Assembly (NCBI GenBank): GCA_051209155.1
Contig: JBPJGB010000004.1
Source of the DNA: Actomonas sp051209155
GTDB lineage: Bacteria > Verrucomicrobiota > Verrucomicrobiia > Opitutales > Opitutaceae
Reading direction: 5' to 3' (one strand)
DNA length: 64,000 bases
Under the pieces are notes generated by a model. It was not told the DNA's origin. It worked only from the letters and a program-made list of their open reading frames with translations, and searched no databases. Of the stretch, positions 53,076-61,529 are shown one piece after another. Made by a program: the position numbers and the translations under genes. The number at the start of each line of letters is the position of its first letter. Position 1 is the stretch's first letter.

Positions 53076-54869
53076 ATGGACGTATCTCTTACTCGCAACT
53101 TCTGCATCATCGCCCACGTCGACCACGGCAAGACGACCTTGTCCGACCGGCTGCTGGAGCACACCCGCACCGTTGAGCAACGCGTGCTCACCGCCCAGCA
53201 CCTCGATGCGATGGACCTCGAGCGCGAGCGCGGCATCACCATCAAGAGCCATCCGGTGACGATGAACTATCCGGCCAAGGATGGGCACATCTATAAGCTC
53301 AATCTGATGGATACACCGGGCCACGTGGACTTCTCCTATGAGGTCTCGCGCAGTCTCGCGGCCTGCGAAGGCGCCTTGCTCCTGATCGATGCCGCCCAAG
53401 GCGTGGAGGCGCAGACCGTCGCCAACGCTCACCTCGCGTTCTCACAGAACCTCAAGGTCATTCCGGTCATCAACAAGATCGACCTGCCGAGCGCCAACCT
53501 CGACCTCTGCATGCAGCAGCTCGAGGACATCCTCATGATCCCGGGCGAGGAGGCGATTCTCGCCAGCGGCAAGTCCGGCATCGGCATTGATGAGATCCTC
53601 GAAGCCGTCGTGAAGCAGATCCCGCCGCCGCGCTGGCACGACCATCCGCACACCCGGGCGCTCGTGTTCGATTCGCTCTACGACGCCTACCGCGGGGTCA
53701 TCGCCTACACCCGCGTCTTTTCCGGCAGCCTCAAGCCCGGTGAAAACCTGCAGCTCATGAGCACGGGACTGAAGAGCGAAATCAAAGAGGTCGGCGTCTT
53801 CACCCCGAAGATGACCAAGAAGCCGTCGCTCGATGCCGGTGACGTGGGCTACATCGTTTCCACCATCAAGGACACCGCCGAGATCAACACCGGCGACACC
53901 ATCACCACCGCGATCAAACCCGCCACCGAGATGCTACCGGGTTATCAGGAGGTGCGACCGATGGTCTTCTGCGGCATCTATCCGCTCGAATCCAACGACT
54001 ACGAAAAACTCAAGGCTGCGCTCGGCCGTCTGCGCCTCAACGACGCCGCCTTCGTGTATCAGTCGGAGAGCTCGCTCGCGCTTGGCTTCGGCTTCCGCTG
54101 CGGCTTCCTCGGCCTGTTGCACATGGAGATCATCCAGGAGCGTATCCGCCGCGAGCACGACGTGGAGATCATCTCAACCTACCCCAGCGTGGTTTACCAC
54201 GTGTATCCAGCGGGTGGTGACATGATCCTGGTCGACAATCCGGTCATGCTGCCGGACCCCAGCTCGATCAACGAGATTCGCGAGCCGACCATCCAGGCCT
54301 CGATCCATATTCCGAATACGGCGATGGGCGACATCATGTCCCTGGTAATGGAAAAGCGCGGTTCGATCGACCACACCGACACCCTCGACGCCACCCGCGT
54401 CATGCTCACCTGCACCCTGCCGCTCAATGAAATCCTGGTCGATTTCAACGACCGGCTGAAGAGCATCACCCGCGGCTACGGCTCGATGGACTACGAGCTG
54501 GGCGAATACCGGGAAAGCGACCTCGTGAAGATGGATATCCTCATCAACGGTGAGCCGGTCGACGCGTTCTCGAGTATCGTGCATCGCGAAAAAGCGGCAG
54601 GAAAGGGCAGGGAGCTCTGCGAAAAGCTGGCCGACATCATTCCGCCGCAGATGTTCAAGGTCGCCATTCAGGCGGCCATCGGCGGCAACGTCATCGCCCG
54701 CGAAAACGTCCGCGTCATGCGCAAGGACGTGACCGCCAAGTGCTACGGCGGCGACATCTCCCGTAAGCGCAAGCTGCTCGAAAAGCAGAAAGAGGGTAAG
54801 AAGAAGATGAAGCTCATCGGCAAAGTCTCCATCCCGCCCGACGCCTTCATCCAAGTCCTCAAAAACTGA
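53076..54869 (+). CDS. lepA: Elongation factor 4 (LepA)
   Basis: 597 residues, the exact family length. GTPase motifs: IIAHVDHGKTTLSDRLLEH, DTPGHVDFSYEVSRSL, NKIDLPSANLDL, then the EF-G-like domains with GYRGS-type and the LepA-specific C-terminal domain (KCYGGDISRKRKLLEKQKEGKKKMK). It remodels ribosomes under stress. A long inverted repeat follows and lepB starts after it. Confidence 0.97.
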   Translation: MDVSLTRNFCIIAHVDHGKTTLSDRLLEHTRTVEQRVLTAQHLDAMDLERERGITIKSHPVTMNYPAKDGHIYKLNLMDTPGHVDFSYEVSRSLAACEGALLLIDAAQGVEAQTVANAHLAFSQNLKVIPVINKIDLPSANLDLCMQQLEDILMIPGEEAILASGKSGIGIDEILEAVVKQIPPPRWHDHPHTRALVFDSLYDAYRGVIAYTRVFSGSLKPGENLQLMSTGLKSEIKEVGVFTPKMTKKPSLDAGDVGYIVSTIKDTAEINTGDTITTAIKPATEMLPGYQEVRPMVFCGIYPLESNDYEKLKAALGRLRLNDAAFVYQSESSLALGFGFRCGFLGLLHMEIIQERIRREHDVEIISTYPSVVYHVYPAGGDMILVDNPVMLPDPSSINEIREPTIQASIHIPNTAMGDIMSLVMEKRGSIDHTDTLDATRVMLTCTLPLNEILVDFNDRLKSITRGYGSMDYELGEYRESDLVKMDILINGEPVDAFSSIVHREKAAGKGRELCEKLADIIPPQMFKVAIQAAIGGNVIARENVRVMRKDVTAKCYGGDISRKRKLLEKQKEGKKKMKLIGKVSIPPDAFIQVLKN

Positions 54870-54880
54870 GCGTGCTGATG

Positions 54881-54958
54881 GCCCACGAAATACACGAAAG
54901 CACACGAAAAGGTCCGAACCTCGGTTTTCTTTCGTGTCTTTTCGTATGTTTCGTGGGC
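54881..54958. repeat. Long inverted repeat between lepA and lepB
   Basis: GCCCACGAAATACACGAAAG (from 54881, continuing to 54910) faces a right arm from 54925 ending in TTTCGTATGTTTCGTGGGC at 54958, an imperfect palindrome of about 30 bp per arm. It could terminate lepA transcription, but it also looks like a mobile-type intergenic repeat. Confidence 0.75.
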
Positions 54959-54994
54959 ATCTCATTGATCCGCCGCCTTTAATTCTCCTTCATC

Positions 54995-56230
54995 GTGTTT
55001 GGTCCTTTCGCTTCCCAAGAACGCAAATTGCGATCCCATGCCAGCAACTGGCTGGAGCTCGCGGAGAAGGTGGAGGATTACCGCCGCGATGTCCTGCCGC
55101 CGGCCGACCTGATCGAGCTGCAACGCGGTCAGGAACAGCTCAAGAAACTCGTTCGCGACAAGGCCGACGCCGCGCAACTCAAGGAAGCGATCGAGCAGCT
55201 CGAAGCCGTGCTCCGCAAAACCGGCGGCACGTTCTACCCGAAGCGCTCGCTGGTCGAATACGTCGAGTTCTTCCTCGTCGCGGCCATCGTGATCCTCGGC
55301 ATCCGCGCGTATTTTGTGCAGCCGTTCAAGATCCCGACCAACTCGATGTGGCCGAGCTACAACGGCATGACCGCGCAGACCTTCGAGGATCGGGCCGACG
55401 AACCCGGGACCGCGATGCAAGCGGTGCGCTTCGTGACGCAACTCGCCAAACCCGTGCGCATCGACGCGCCGGCCAGCGGTGATATCAGCATCATCCTGCC
55501 GCACAAAGAAGTCAGCGGCCGCAAGTGGCTCGTGATTCCAGCCAAGCTCAAGCAGATCGAAATGCGGGTAGGGACCACGCCGGTGCGATTCACCGTGCCG
55601 GCTGATTTCGACATCGATCGTTTGCTCACCGATACGTTCTTCCCGGACGAGGACGGCTGGCCGTCACGCAGCGATCCGCGGGTGCAACTGGTGGCCGAAC
55701 GCGAATACGTGATCGATACCGAGCGTCGGGCCAGAACCGGCGACCGGATCCTGTCGTTCGACATCCTGACGGGGGATCAGCTCTTCGTGGATCGCATCAG
55801 TTACCATTTTGTGAAGCCCAGTGTCGGCGACGGTTTCGTTTTCCGGACGAAACAGCTCACGCGACTGCACGCCATGATGCCTGGCGCGCCGAAGGATCAA
55901 TATTACATTAAACGTTTGGTGGGGGTGCCGGGTGACGAGCTGGAGATCAAATCGCCCGTGCTGTATCGGAATGGTGAACCGATCGAAGGCTCGGATGCGT
56001 TCGCGAAAAATTCAGAGCAAATCGACCGATATCCCGGATACCGGAATGTCGGCGACATGGGCCGGGGTGATATCATCACGGTCCCGGAGGACCATTATTT
56101 TGCCATGGGCGATAATTCCGCCAGCAGCCTCGACGGACGCTATTGGGGCGCGATCCCAGCCGAAGACGTCGTCGGCCGGCCCTTGTTCATCTATTATCCG
56201 TTCACAAGCCACTGGGGCATCGCGCCCTGA
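54995..56230 (+). CDS. lepB: Signal peptidase I
   Basis: 411 residues from GTG 54995. An N-terminal coiled region (QRGQEQLKKLVRDKADAAQLKEAIEQLE) precedes one membrane helix (VEYVEFFLVAAIVILGIRAYF). The catalytic Ser is in KIPTNSMWPSYNG, the general-base Lys in YYIKRLVGVPGDELEI, and the GDNS motif (AMGDNSASSLDGRYWG) is at the end. A long insert (about 125-300) lies between the Ser and Lys boxes, larger than in E. coli LepB. It cleaves signal peptides. Confidence 0.93.
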   Translation: MFGPFASQERKLRSHASNWLELAEKVEDYRRDVLPPADLIELQRGQEQLKKLVRDKADAAQLKEAIEQLEAVLRKTGGTFYPKRSLVEYVEFFLVAAIVILGIRAYFVQPFKIPTNSMWPSYNGMTAQTFEDRADEPGTAMQAVRFVTQLAKPVRIDAPASGDISIILPHKEVSGRKWLVIPAKLKQIEMRVGTTPVRFTVPADFDIDRLLTDTFFPDEDGWPSRSDPRVQLVAEREYVIDTERRARTGDRILSFDILTGDQLFVDRISYHFVKPSVGDGFVFRTKQLTRLHAMMPGAPKDQYYIKRLVGVPGDELEIKSPVLYRNGEPIEGSDAFAKNSEQIDRYPGYRNVGDMGRGDIITVPEDHYFAMGDNSASSLDGRYWGAIPAEDVVGRPLFIYYPFTSHWGIAP

Positions 56231-56242
56231 TTCGGAATTTTG

Positions 56243-56420
56243 ACCACGGATGAACACAGATGGACACAGATCCGCTGTGGTCTCGTCCAATCGCTCTCGC
56301 TCAGCGAGTCCGACCCGATTCGCGCGGCAGATATTTGAGGCGGGCTTTACGCCCGACAGCTGCAAGTCGTCTCGGCCTTAGCCTGAAATCGATCCGTGTG
56401 AATCTGTGTCCATCCGTGGT
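56243..56420. repeat. Inverted repeat, ACCACGGATG family, copy 2
   Basis: Left arm ACCACGGATGAACACAGATG (56243-56262, continuing to 56271) and a right arm (56392-56420) ending in CTGTGTCCATCCGTGGT are reverse complements apart from a few changes; the inner spacer is about 120 bases, with an internal GCGGGC..GCCCG hairpin. The arms match copy 1 at 35631-35727. The remaining 157 bases to 56578 show no gene. Confidence 0.8.
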
Positions 56421-56577
56421 AAAAGAGTGCCTGAGCAGCTCAGTTATTCGGCCAGAATCTTTCCGGTCGAATCCTACCCTGCGTAACGCACAATAAACAG
56501 GGCTTCCGAAGATGCTGATTGCGAGTGTCTTGCAGCAGTTTATTGCTAGGTGCAAGAAATTTCTACACTTTTCGAGC

Positions 56578-56832
56578 ATGGCCAAGAAGAGTTTCAATGT
56601 CCGTGTAGACGAAGAAGTGATCTCCCGACTCGGCGAGGTAGCTGCAGTTGATCATATGCAAGCATCGGCATTCGGCGCCGTTCTGGTTTCGAAATTCTCG
56701 GACCTTAAACCCGGATTTGCCCTTCGCGCACTTGCTGCGATCCCTCCGGAATATTTCAAACGGGGTCCTGGACGTCCGCCTTCAGTCGATTCCGGTCGAA
56801 CCGTAAACGAACGGCAGCCAGCGTCCTCCTGA
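56578..56832 (+). CDS. Ribbon-helix-helix-like small protein
   Basis: 84 residues from ATG 56578 (MAKKSFNVRVDEEVISRLGE); an earlier start at 56512 gives an unrelated start. The opening beta strand and following helices (SFNVRVDEEVISRLGEVAAV) fit a ribbon-helix-helix DNA-binding fold as in small antitoxins and Arc-like repressors. The end is basic and Pro-rich. It starts the AT-richer accessory block; the next gene begins 4 bases after it. Confidence 0.5.
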   Translation: MAKKSFNVRVDEEVISRLGEVAAVDHMQASAFGAVLVSKFSDLKPGFALRALAAIPPEYFKRGPGRPPSVDSGRTVNERQPASS

Positions 56833-56836
56833 GCCC

Positions 56837-57409
56837 ATGCCGCCCGAACTCTTTGTTCTTCTCTCCGATGCGATCAAGATACTAGGCGGTGGCTTGGTCG
56901 GCCTACTCACCGCGTACCTCCTCGCCCAACACCGAGTTCGGAATGAAATATTGGCAGAGAATCGCAACAGACGCCGCGACCTGATTGAACGAGCTGTTTC
57001 AGATTTTTCATCAATTACGAAAGCGTTTTACAGCGAATGTCATCTGGCGAGGGCGGCAGCACGCCATCGGGATGATCCTGCACTGCTTTCACATGCGCGA
57101 AATGAGATTTCGAAACGGTACGAAGAAGAATTCAAAAACGTCTCCATGCTCGATCGCTTGAGCTCGCTAGAGAGCTTAGTAGTTCTCGCCGAGATTCCCG
57201 AGGCGCAGAAAATCATTAACGACCTTGCGAACCTTCACGGAAAGATCACCGAGTTTTTCTCGCAGGCATTTGAGGTAGACACTTCGTGTTTAAACGAAAC
57301 CGAGGCACAAGAATTTGGTAACACTCTCCAGTCGCTCCGCGCACGATTCCTCAACCTGGCTCGCGAATCGTATTCCGGGCAGAAGGCCTCTGTGGTGCGA
57401 CCGAATTGA
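56837..57409 (+). CDS. Membrane-anchored helical protein, unknown
   Basis: 190 residues. One N-terminal membrane segment (LGGGLVGLLTAYLLAQ) followed by a charged helical region (RNEILAENRNRRRDLIERAV, HARNEISKRYEEEFKN) likely cytoplasmic and coiled. I do not recognise the family. It lies 4 bases after the RHH-like gene, so the two are probably one operon. Confidence 0.6.
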   Translation: MPPELFVLLSDAIKILGGGLVGLLTAYLLAQHRVRNEILAENRNRRRDLIERAVSDFSSITKAFYSECHLARAAARHRDDPALLSHARNEISKRYEEEFKNVSMLDRLSSLESLVVLAEIPEAQKIINDLANLHGKITEFFSQAFEVDTSCLNETEAQEFGNTLQSLRARFLNLARESYSGQKASVVRPN

Positions 57410-57459
57410 ACCCCGGTCCACGACTGGCCGCCCTGGTCTGGCTCTACACCACCTGAATT

Positions 57460-58125
57460 ATGGCGAAATCAAACCCCAAAGACGCAGCCAAGCTCGCACG
57501 ACTGTCCATAGACTGCGGTTTTCTAGTCAGTCACCTCATTCGTCAGCACGAGTGGCGAACTGACGAACAAGCGCGGGAAATACTAAGCTTAATTCTCGGT
57601 CTAGTAGACGGTAGCCCGCCGAGGCTGAAAGCCGCCCCTGCGGGATGGTACCCCTACCAGCCCGAAAGCGATACATTTGATCCCTCTACGTTAAGTTTCG
57701 TAAATCTAGAGGTGCCGGAATCGGTTTGCTTCACAGAAGCAACCCTCAGCGGCTTAAGTGCCCACCAAAGCGTGTTCAACGCGAAGTACGGGATCGGATT
57801 CGACCGAAAGTGGCTTTTTGAAAAGGGGGCGAATCCATGCCTGAATATCCGCGAGTCCTTATTGAAGAAAGCTACTCATTCCTCACGTCCCTACCGAAAG
57901 GTCTATCACTTCGTTCCGAAGGAACTGCACCCGTACATCAACGTGATCAAGGATAGCTTCGACGCGACCCATGAACGCGAGTGGCGTCATTTCGGAGATT
58001 TGGTATTCGAAGTAACCGACCTCTTATTCATATTTTGTCCCGAAGCCGACTTTAAAACTTTCGCTCCACTTCAAACGAACGGTCGGCCGACACTCTTTGA
58101 CTTATCTTGGCTTGACCGATATTAA
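57460..58125 (+). CDS. AbiGi-like protein (possible abortive infection factor)
   Basis: 221 residues. The stretch VCFTEATLSGLSAHQ then KYGIGFDRKWLFEKGANPCL resembles, by pattern, the AbiGi/DUF2971 group, in which a CFTE-like motif is followed by YGIGF and a G-x-x-PV segment. If right, this could be a phage-defence component, and it is close to the inovirus module. The resemblance is from memory of the motif; a domain search is required to settle it. Confidence 0.35.
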   Translation: MAKSNPKDAAKLARLSIDCGFLVSHLIRQHEWRTDEQAREILSLILGLVDGSPPRLKAAPAGWYPYQPESDTFDPSTLSFVNLEVPESVCFTEATLSGLSAHQSVFNAKYGIGFDRKWLFEKGANPCLNIRESLLKKATHSSRPYRKVYHFVPKELHPYINVIKDSFDATHEREWRHFGDLVFEVTDLLFIFCPEADFKTFAPLQTNGRPTLFDLSWLDRY

Positions 58126-58206
58126 AAAACAGCTCCCCTCGGACCCGGAGTTTGTTCGACGAACAAAACAAGTCCTCAGGATTCACTAAGCACCGACCCC
58201 CGAGCC

Positions 58207-58977
58207 ATGAACCTCAAGGACATACTTCATCGCCTTCGAACCGCGAAAGATAACATTCTCTTGATTCATTATTCCTGCCAGAACCTCGGGGATCGAGACG
58301 ATGGACTTTCTCCGCGAATCGCTTCCATCGCGGTCTGCAATTACACAACCTCAATTACGAAAAGCTTCGCTATCCACCTCGTAGCCGAGAGGCGAAACAT
58401 TTCCCGCGAGCTAATTCGTGACAACTACGACGAGTTGGAGGCCGAACTTTTGTCCGACTTCTTCGAGTTCGTTCGAGACCGATTGAACTGCTTCTGGATT
58501 CATTGGAACATGAGCACCAGTACCTACGGTTTTGAGGCCCTTGCCCACCGATACAATGTTCTCACTCGAAAAGAGGCACCAGAAATTGATGACGTTAAGA
58601 AGTTCAATTTAATCGATCTAGTTTGCCTCAAATACGGAAAAAATTCGATCGATGACCCGAAGATGAAAACCCTCGCGACGTTGAACGGAGGGCCACCGCG
58701 TAACTGGTTGGACGGCCATGAAGAGGCAGAGAATATCGATCGATCGCAGTTCTTGAGGGTTAACCAATCAACAATCGCCAAAGTCTATTTCTTCTCGGAG
58801 CTCCTAACCAAATTGCTGGACGGCAAACGCATTCGCACAAGCCACAGTTCACTAGCGCAGAAATGCGACGCGATGCTTGAGCATCCGGTCGCCAAGTTAA
58901 TCGGACTTTTATCCGCGTTCATTACGATCTACTTCGCCGTTCAAGCGGGGATCTCGCACTTCGGCAGCACCCCTTAG
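58207..58977 (+). CDS. Uncharacterised C-tail-anchored protein
   Basis: 256 residues. A soluble body with motifs ILLIHYSCQNLGDRDDG, CFWIHWNMSTSTYGFEALAHRY and VYFFSELLTKLLDGK; then a C-terminal membrane helix (LIGLLSAFITIYFAVQAGI). The spacing of HY..C and the WIHWNM segment hints at an RNase H-like exonuclease fold, but the catalytic acidic set is not clear. I treat it as unknown. The base composition is AT-richer than the core genome and it follows the AbiGi-like gene. Confidence 0.55.
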   Translation: MNLKDILHRLRTAKDNILLIHYSCQNLGDRDDGLSPRIASIAVCNYTTSITKSFAIHLVAERRNISRELIRDNYDELEAELLSDFFEFVRDRLNCFWIHWNMSTSTYGFEALAHRYNVLTRKEAPEIDDVKKFNLIDLVCLKYGKNSIDDPKMKTLATLNGGPPRNWLDGHEEAENIDRSQFLRVNQSTIAKVYFFSELLTKLLDGKRIRTSHSSLAQKCDAMLEHPVAKLIGLLSAFITIYFAVQAGISHFGSTP

Positions 58978-59068
58978 TGAGACCGGATTGATTCGACATA
59001 AAGGCCCCTTGTATTCCGGCCGTCTCAAGAAGCTTGTGGATTCTCAATAATCCGGCCTGCTTCAGCGC

Positions 59069-59371
59069 ATGGCAAAGAAGCGCAAAAAGTCACCCGGTGG
59101 GGGCGCATTTGGGGGAGCGGCAAAGCGTGGACGGATGCAGGTCAACAACCACCGCCTTTCAAAGGCCGATTGGTCCGAGGTCATTTCCGAAGCGCAGGAC
59201 AAGACCTTGCGCCTGTTGGAGTCCAAAGAGCCGGACGGCTTTCTCGTGCGCTATGGTCCGGACCTTGGCTGGTTTTTCACCCAGGACGAGTTCCCCGCGA
59301 TTGCGACCGTAGACGAGAACGGCGCGATGGCGATGCATGCCGGGATGCCGGGTCAAATGCCCGGCATCTGA
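59069..59371 (+). CDS. Small basic protein of unknown function
   Basis: 100 residues with a strongly basic start (AKKRKKSPGGGAFGG, KRGRMQVNN) and an acidic, compact end (FLVRYGPDLGWFFTQDEFPAIATVD). It might bind nucleic acid by its tail. The last 19 bases overlap the convergent minus-strand frame at 59353. Confidence 0.5.
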   Translation: MAKKRKKSPGGGAFGGAAKRGRMQVNNHRLSKADWSEVISEAQDKTLRLLESKEPDGFLVRYGPDLGWFFTQDEFPAIATVDENGAMAMHAGMPGQMPGI

Positions 59372-59727
59372 ATTTGCCCCGAAAGCCCCGCACTGCGTCG
59401 ACGGCCACCGCCAGCCGACCCTATTCTTATCGGCCACGGCTGCCCACCGATCACGGCTTCAATTGCGGCCGTTGCTTGAGGAAGGGGCAGGGCGGAGCAG
59501 TTCCACGCGCCCCCGGAACGTATCCAGCAATTCAGCACATCGAGCGTTTGGAAGTCCAACGGTTCACCGTCTAGTTCGACGCATTGCAGGTGCGTTCCGA
59601 GAAGGTGCGCCCGGTGCCATACGCGAAGCACTTGGCAGGGCGCCGAACTCGTAACCGACGCGGCCGCCACCTCAGTTCGGTAGCGAATCCGGTGAAACGG
59701 GCGGTAGGGTTGGTTCAATTTGACCAC
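59353..59727 (-). CDS. Open frame after the Zot gene (tentative)
   Basis: 124 residues beginning at GTG 59727, overlapping the end of the Zot gene by 56 bases. Some stretches look protein-like (VWHRAHLLGTHLQCVELDGEPLDFQTLDVL) with a few Cys, but no family is recognised. An AGGAG lies too close to the GTG and about 10 bases from a TTG. It may be a last phage gene or chance. Confidence 0.35.
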   Translation of the reverse strand: MVKLNQPYRPFHRIRYRTEVAAASVTSSAPCQVLRVWHRAHLLGTHLQCVELDGEPLDFQTLDVLNCWIRSGGAWNCSALPLPQATAAIEAVIGGQPWPIRIGSAGGGRRRSAGLSGQIQMPGI

Positions 59728-61039
59728 GCTCCTGTAACGGGGTGTTTACCCTATTTCTTTCATAGGGTTTCCCAATCCATAGACTTTCCCCGTTGCTGAA
59801 CTCGACCCGGGAACGCGTAACCCGAGCTATTGCTTGATCCGCCTCAGTGATCACGCGGCCGTCAGAGAGGAAAATATTGAATCGGCCGAGAACGCCGGGG
59901 CGGTTGAGAACAGCGATTCCAGCCACATAGAGAGGATTTTCAGGCGCACGGGTCTCAGGAATAGCAGGCACCGGCAATTCGACCATTGTGACCCGTTCGC
60001 GCGGGTTCTGCCCAAGAAGCCCCGCCGAGCTATTCGCCTCGGGGACCAAACCAGCGAAGCCATCCCGAATATCACGGACCGCCTCAATACGTCGCTCCCG
60101 GACTGGTTGCTCCGATCTAGCCGGTTCAGCGCCGCCACCCACCCAAGCGCCGGCCATTTTCCCAAGTGCCCACGGAATGCCACCGGCAACGATGGCCACC
60201 AGGGCGACCCCGGCCGGAAGCATGACCATAATCGGAATGCCTTTAGGCTTCTTTCCCGTGTCCGCCTTGTTGCCGTGGACACCCACGCCGGCGGCCGTGT
60301 CGTAGCAGGAGGCCACGCCTTTGGCATCGAGCTGAAAGGCGACCCGTTCGAATGGCACGTCACGGGGGCTGTTGGGCTCCTTGTAGTAGCTCGCACGAAC
60401 GAATCGATTACGCCCACGAAACGGACCAAACTTCCGCTTCGATTCGTTGATGATCATGGTGAAATCCTCGGCAACCGATCGGAACTGCTTATCGACGTTA
60501 CCGAGGGCCTGAGTGATACAGATCAGGTCATCACCGAATTTCCGATGCTGCGAGAGGTAGTGCAGGCAGGCGTCACCGGTTTGCGCCCATTTGCGCGCGT
60601 TAAAATGAATATGCAGTTCATCGAGGACGATAAGGGCGCCCGTATCCTCTTCAAAGCGCCGCCCGGGCAGGCTGCGATGCTTCCAGAATTCGCGAGCCTC
60701 TTCTGTGACGGACATTGTCTTAATTGACTGCTCGTATCGTTGGAAAATTCGTTCGCGCTCGTCGGGGTCGGTCGTTCCGTAATACTCCTGTGAATACTTC
60801 ACATAGAGTTCGCGCGCTTGGTCGTTGTCATCGAGGAGAATCAAGCGGCGGTTTGGTCCGAACAGTGGGATGTTCCGGCCGGGGGCGACTTGCTGCAGGT
60901 ATTCATTGAGACGGCCGAGCTTGAGCGGAACGTTCGTTACAACGATGCGATTTCCGAAGAGTAGCTCGCGGATAATCAGCATGACCGCGTAGAGCGTTTT
61001 ACCGGAACCCGGCTTTCCGTTGATGAAGGAGATAGCCAT
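59672..61039 (-). CDS. Zot-like phage assembly ATPase (pI)
   Basis: 455 residues. Walker A INGKPGSGKTLYAVML, Walker B GALIVLDELHIHFNAR and the following YLSQHRKFGDDLICITQ sensor-like stretch are typical of the Zot/pI P-loop ATPase. A single membrane helix (GIPIMVMLPAGVALVAIVAGGIPWALG) splits the cytosolic ATPase from a periplasmic Pro-rich C-terminal region of about 170 residues. The protein assembles and exports filamentous virions at the inner membrane. It starts 1 base after the 162-residue gene. Confidence 0.88.
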   Translation of the reverse strand: MAISFINGKPGSGKTLYAVMLIIRELLFGNRIVVTNVPLKLGRLNEYLQQVAPGRNIPLFGPNRRLILLDDNDQARELYVKYSQEYYGTTDPDERERIFQRYEQSIKTMSVTEEAREFWKHRSLPGRRFEEDTGALIVLDELHIHFNARKWAQTGDACLHYLSQHRKFGDDLICITQALGNVDKQFRSVAEDFTMIINESKRKFGPFRGRNRFVRASYYKEPNSPRDVPFERVAFQLDAKGVASCYDTAAGVGVHGNKADTGKKPKGIPIMVMLPAGVALVAIVAGGIPWALGKMAGAWVGGGAEPARSEQPVRERRIEAVRDIRDGFAGLVPEANSSAGLLGQNPRERVTMVELPVPAIPETRAPENPLYVAGIAVLNRPGVLGRFNIFLSDGRVITEADQAIARVTRSRVEFSNGESLWIGKPYERNRVNTPLQERGQIEPTLPPVSPDSLPN

Positions 61040-61040
61040 T

Positions 61041-61529
61041 TTAGGATGCCTCCGCGCCGTGATCGCCGAGCGACCGAACCCACCGCAGGCCGGTTCTAGT
61101 CAGCCGCACAGTTGCGGCGAGCCCCATGCCTGAAAGGAATACAGCGAGGCCATAGCGAGCGACGCTATCCGGGTCCGGGTCCTGTCCGGTTGAGGGATAC
61201 CAGACGTAGGAATAGCCGGATCCGGTTTCGTAACAGTAATAGGCGTATCCGGTCGTGCTGGCGCCCGGTGTCACGTCCACGGCAAACACACGTTGCCCAC
61301 CGAGCAGCGTCTCCACTTCGAGCCAGTTCGAGAGGACGGCCGACCGACGGAAATAAACCTGCGTGGACTCGTTAGGTCCGAGGATGGATTGCGAGATTCC
61401 GCCGTCGAAATCGAAGTAGACGAGCACGGATTCACTTGTGCCGTTGAACACTTGCACCGGAACGGACGAGGTGGGCGTTTGACCGAAGGCCAGAACCGCA
61501 AGGAAGGGAAGGAGCAGAAGCCGAATCAT
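61041..61529 (-). CDS. Small phage membrane protein (pVI-like position)
   Basis: 162 residues. A signal peptide (LLLLPFLAVLAFGQT) and a beta-rich domain (VPVQVFNGTSESVLVYFDF, SILGPNESTQVYF) precede a C-terminal membrane helix (YGLAVFLSGMGLAATVRL). It lies where gene VI sits in Ff phages, between the adsorption gene and the ATPase. The start overlaps the adsorption gene by 4 bases. The domain near 25-70 resembles one in the adsorption protein. Confidence 0.7.
   Translation of the reverse strand: MIRLLLLPFLAVLAFGQTPTSSVPVQVFNGTSESVLVYFDFDGGISQSILGPNESTQVYFRRSAVLSNWLEVETLLGGQRVFAVDVTPGASTTGYAYYCYETGSGYSYVWYPSTGQDPDPDSVARYGLAVFLSGMGLAATVRLTRTGLRWVRSLGDHGAEAS

Noticed and set aside
59700..59830. 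A dif-like or att site for the prophage
   Set aside because: No 28-base dif-type sequence or direct repeat could be matched by eye near either end; the other end is beyond the contig.
59834..60727. A plus-strand frame across the Zot gene
   Set aside because: Antisense to the Zot ATPase, whose Walker motifs and membrane helix fix the strand.
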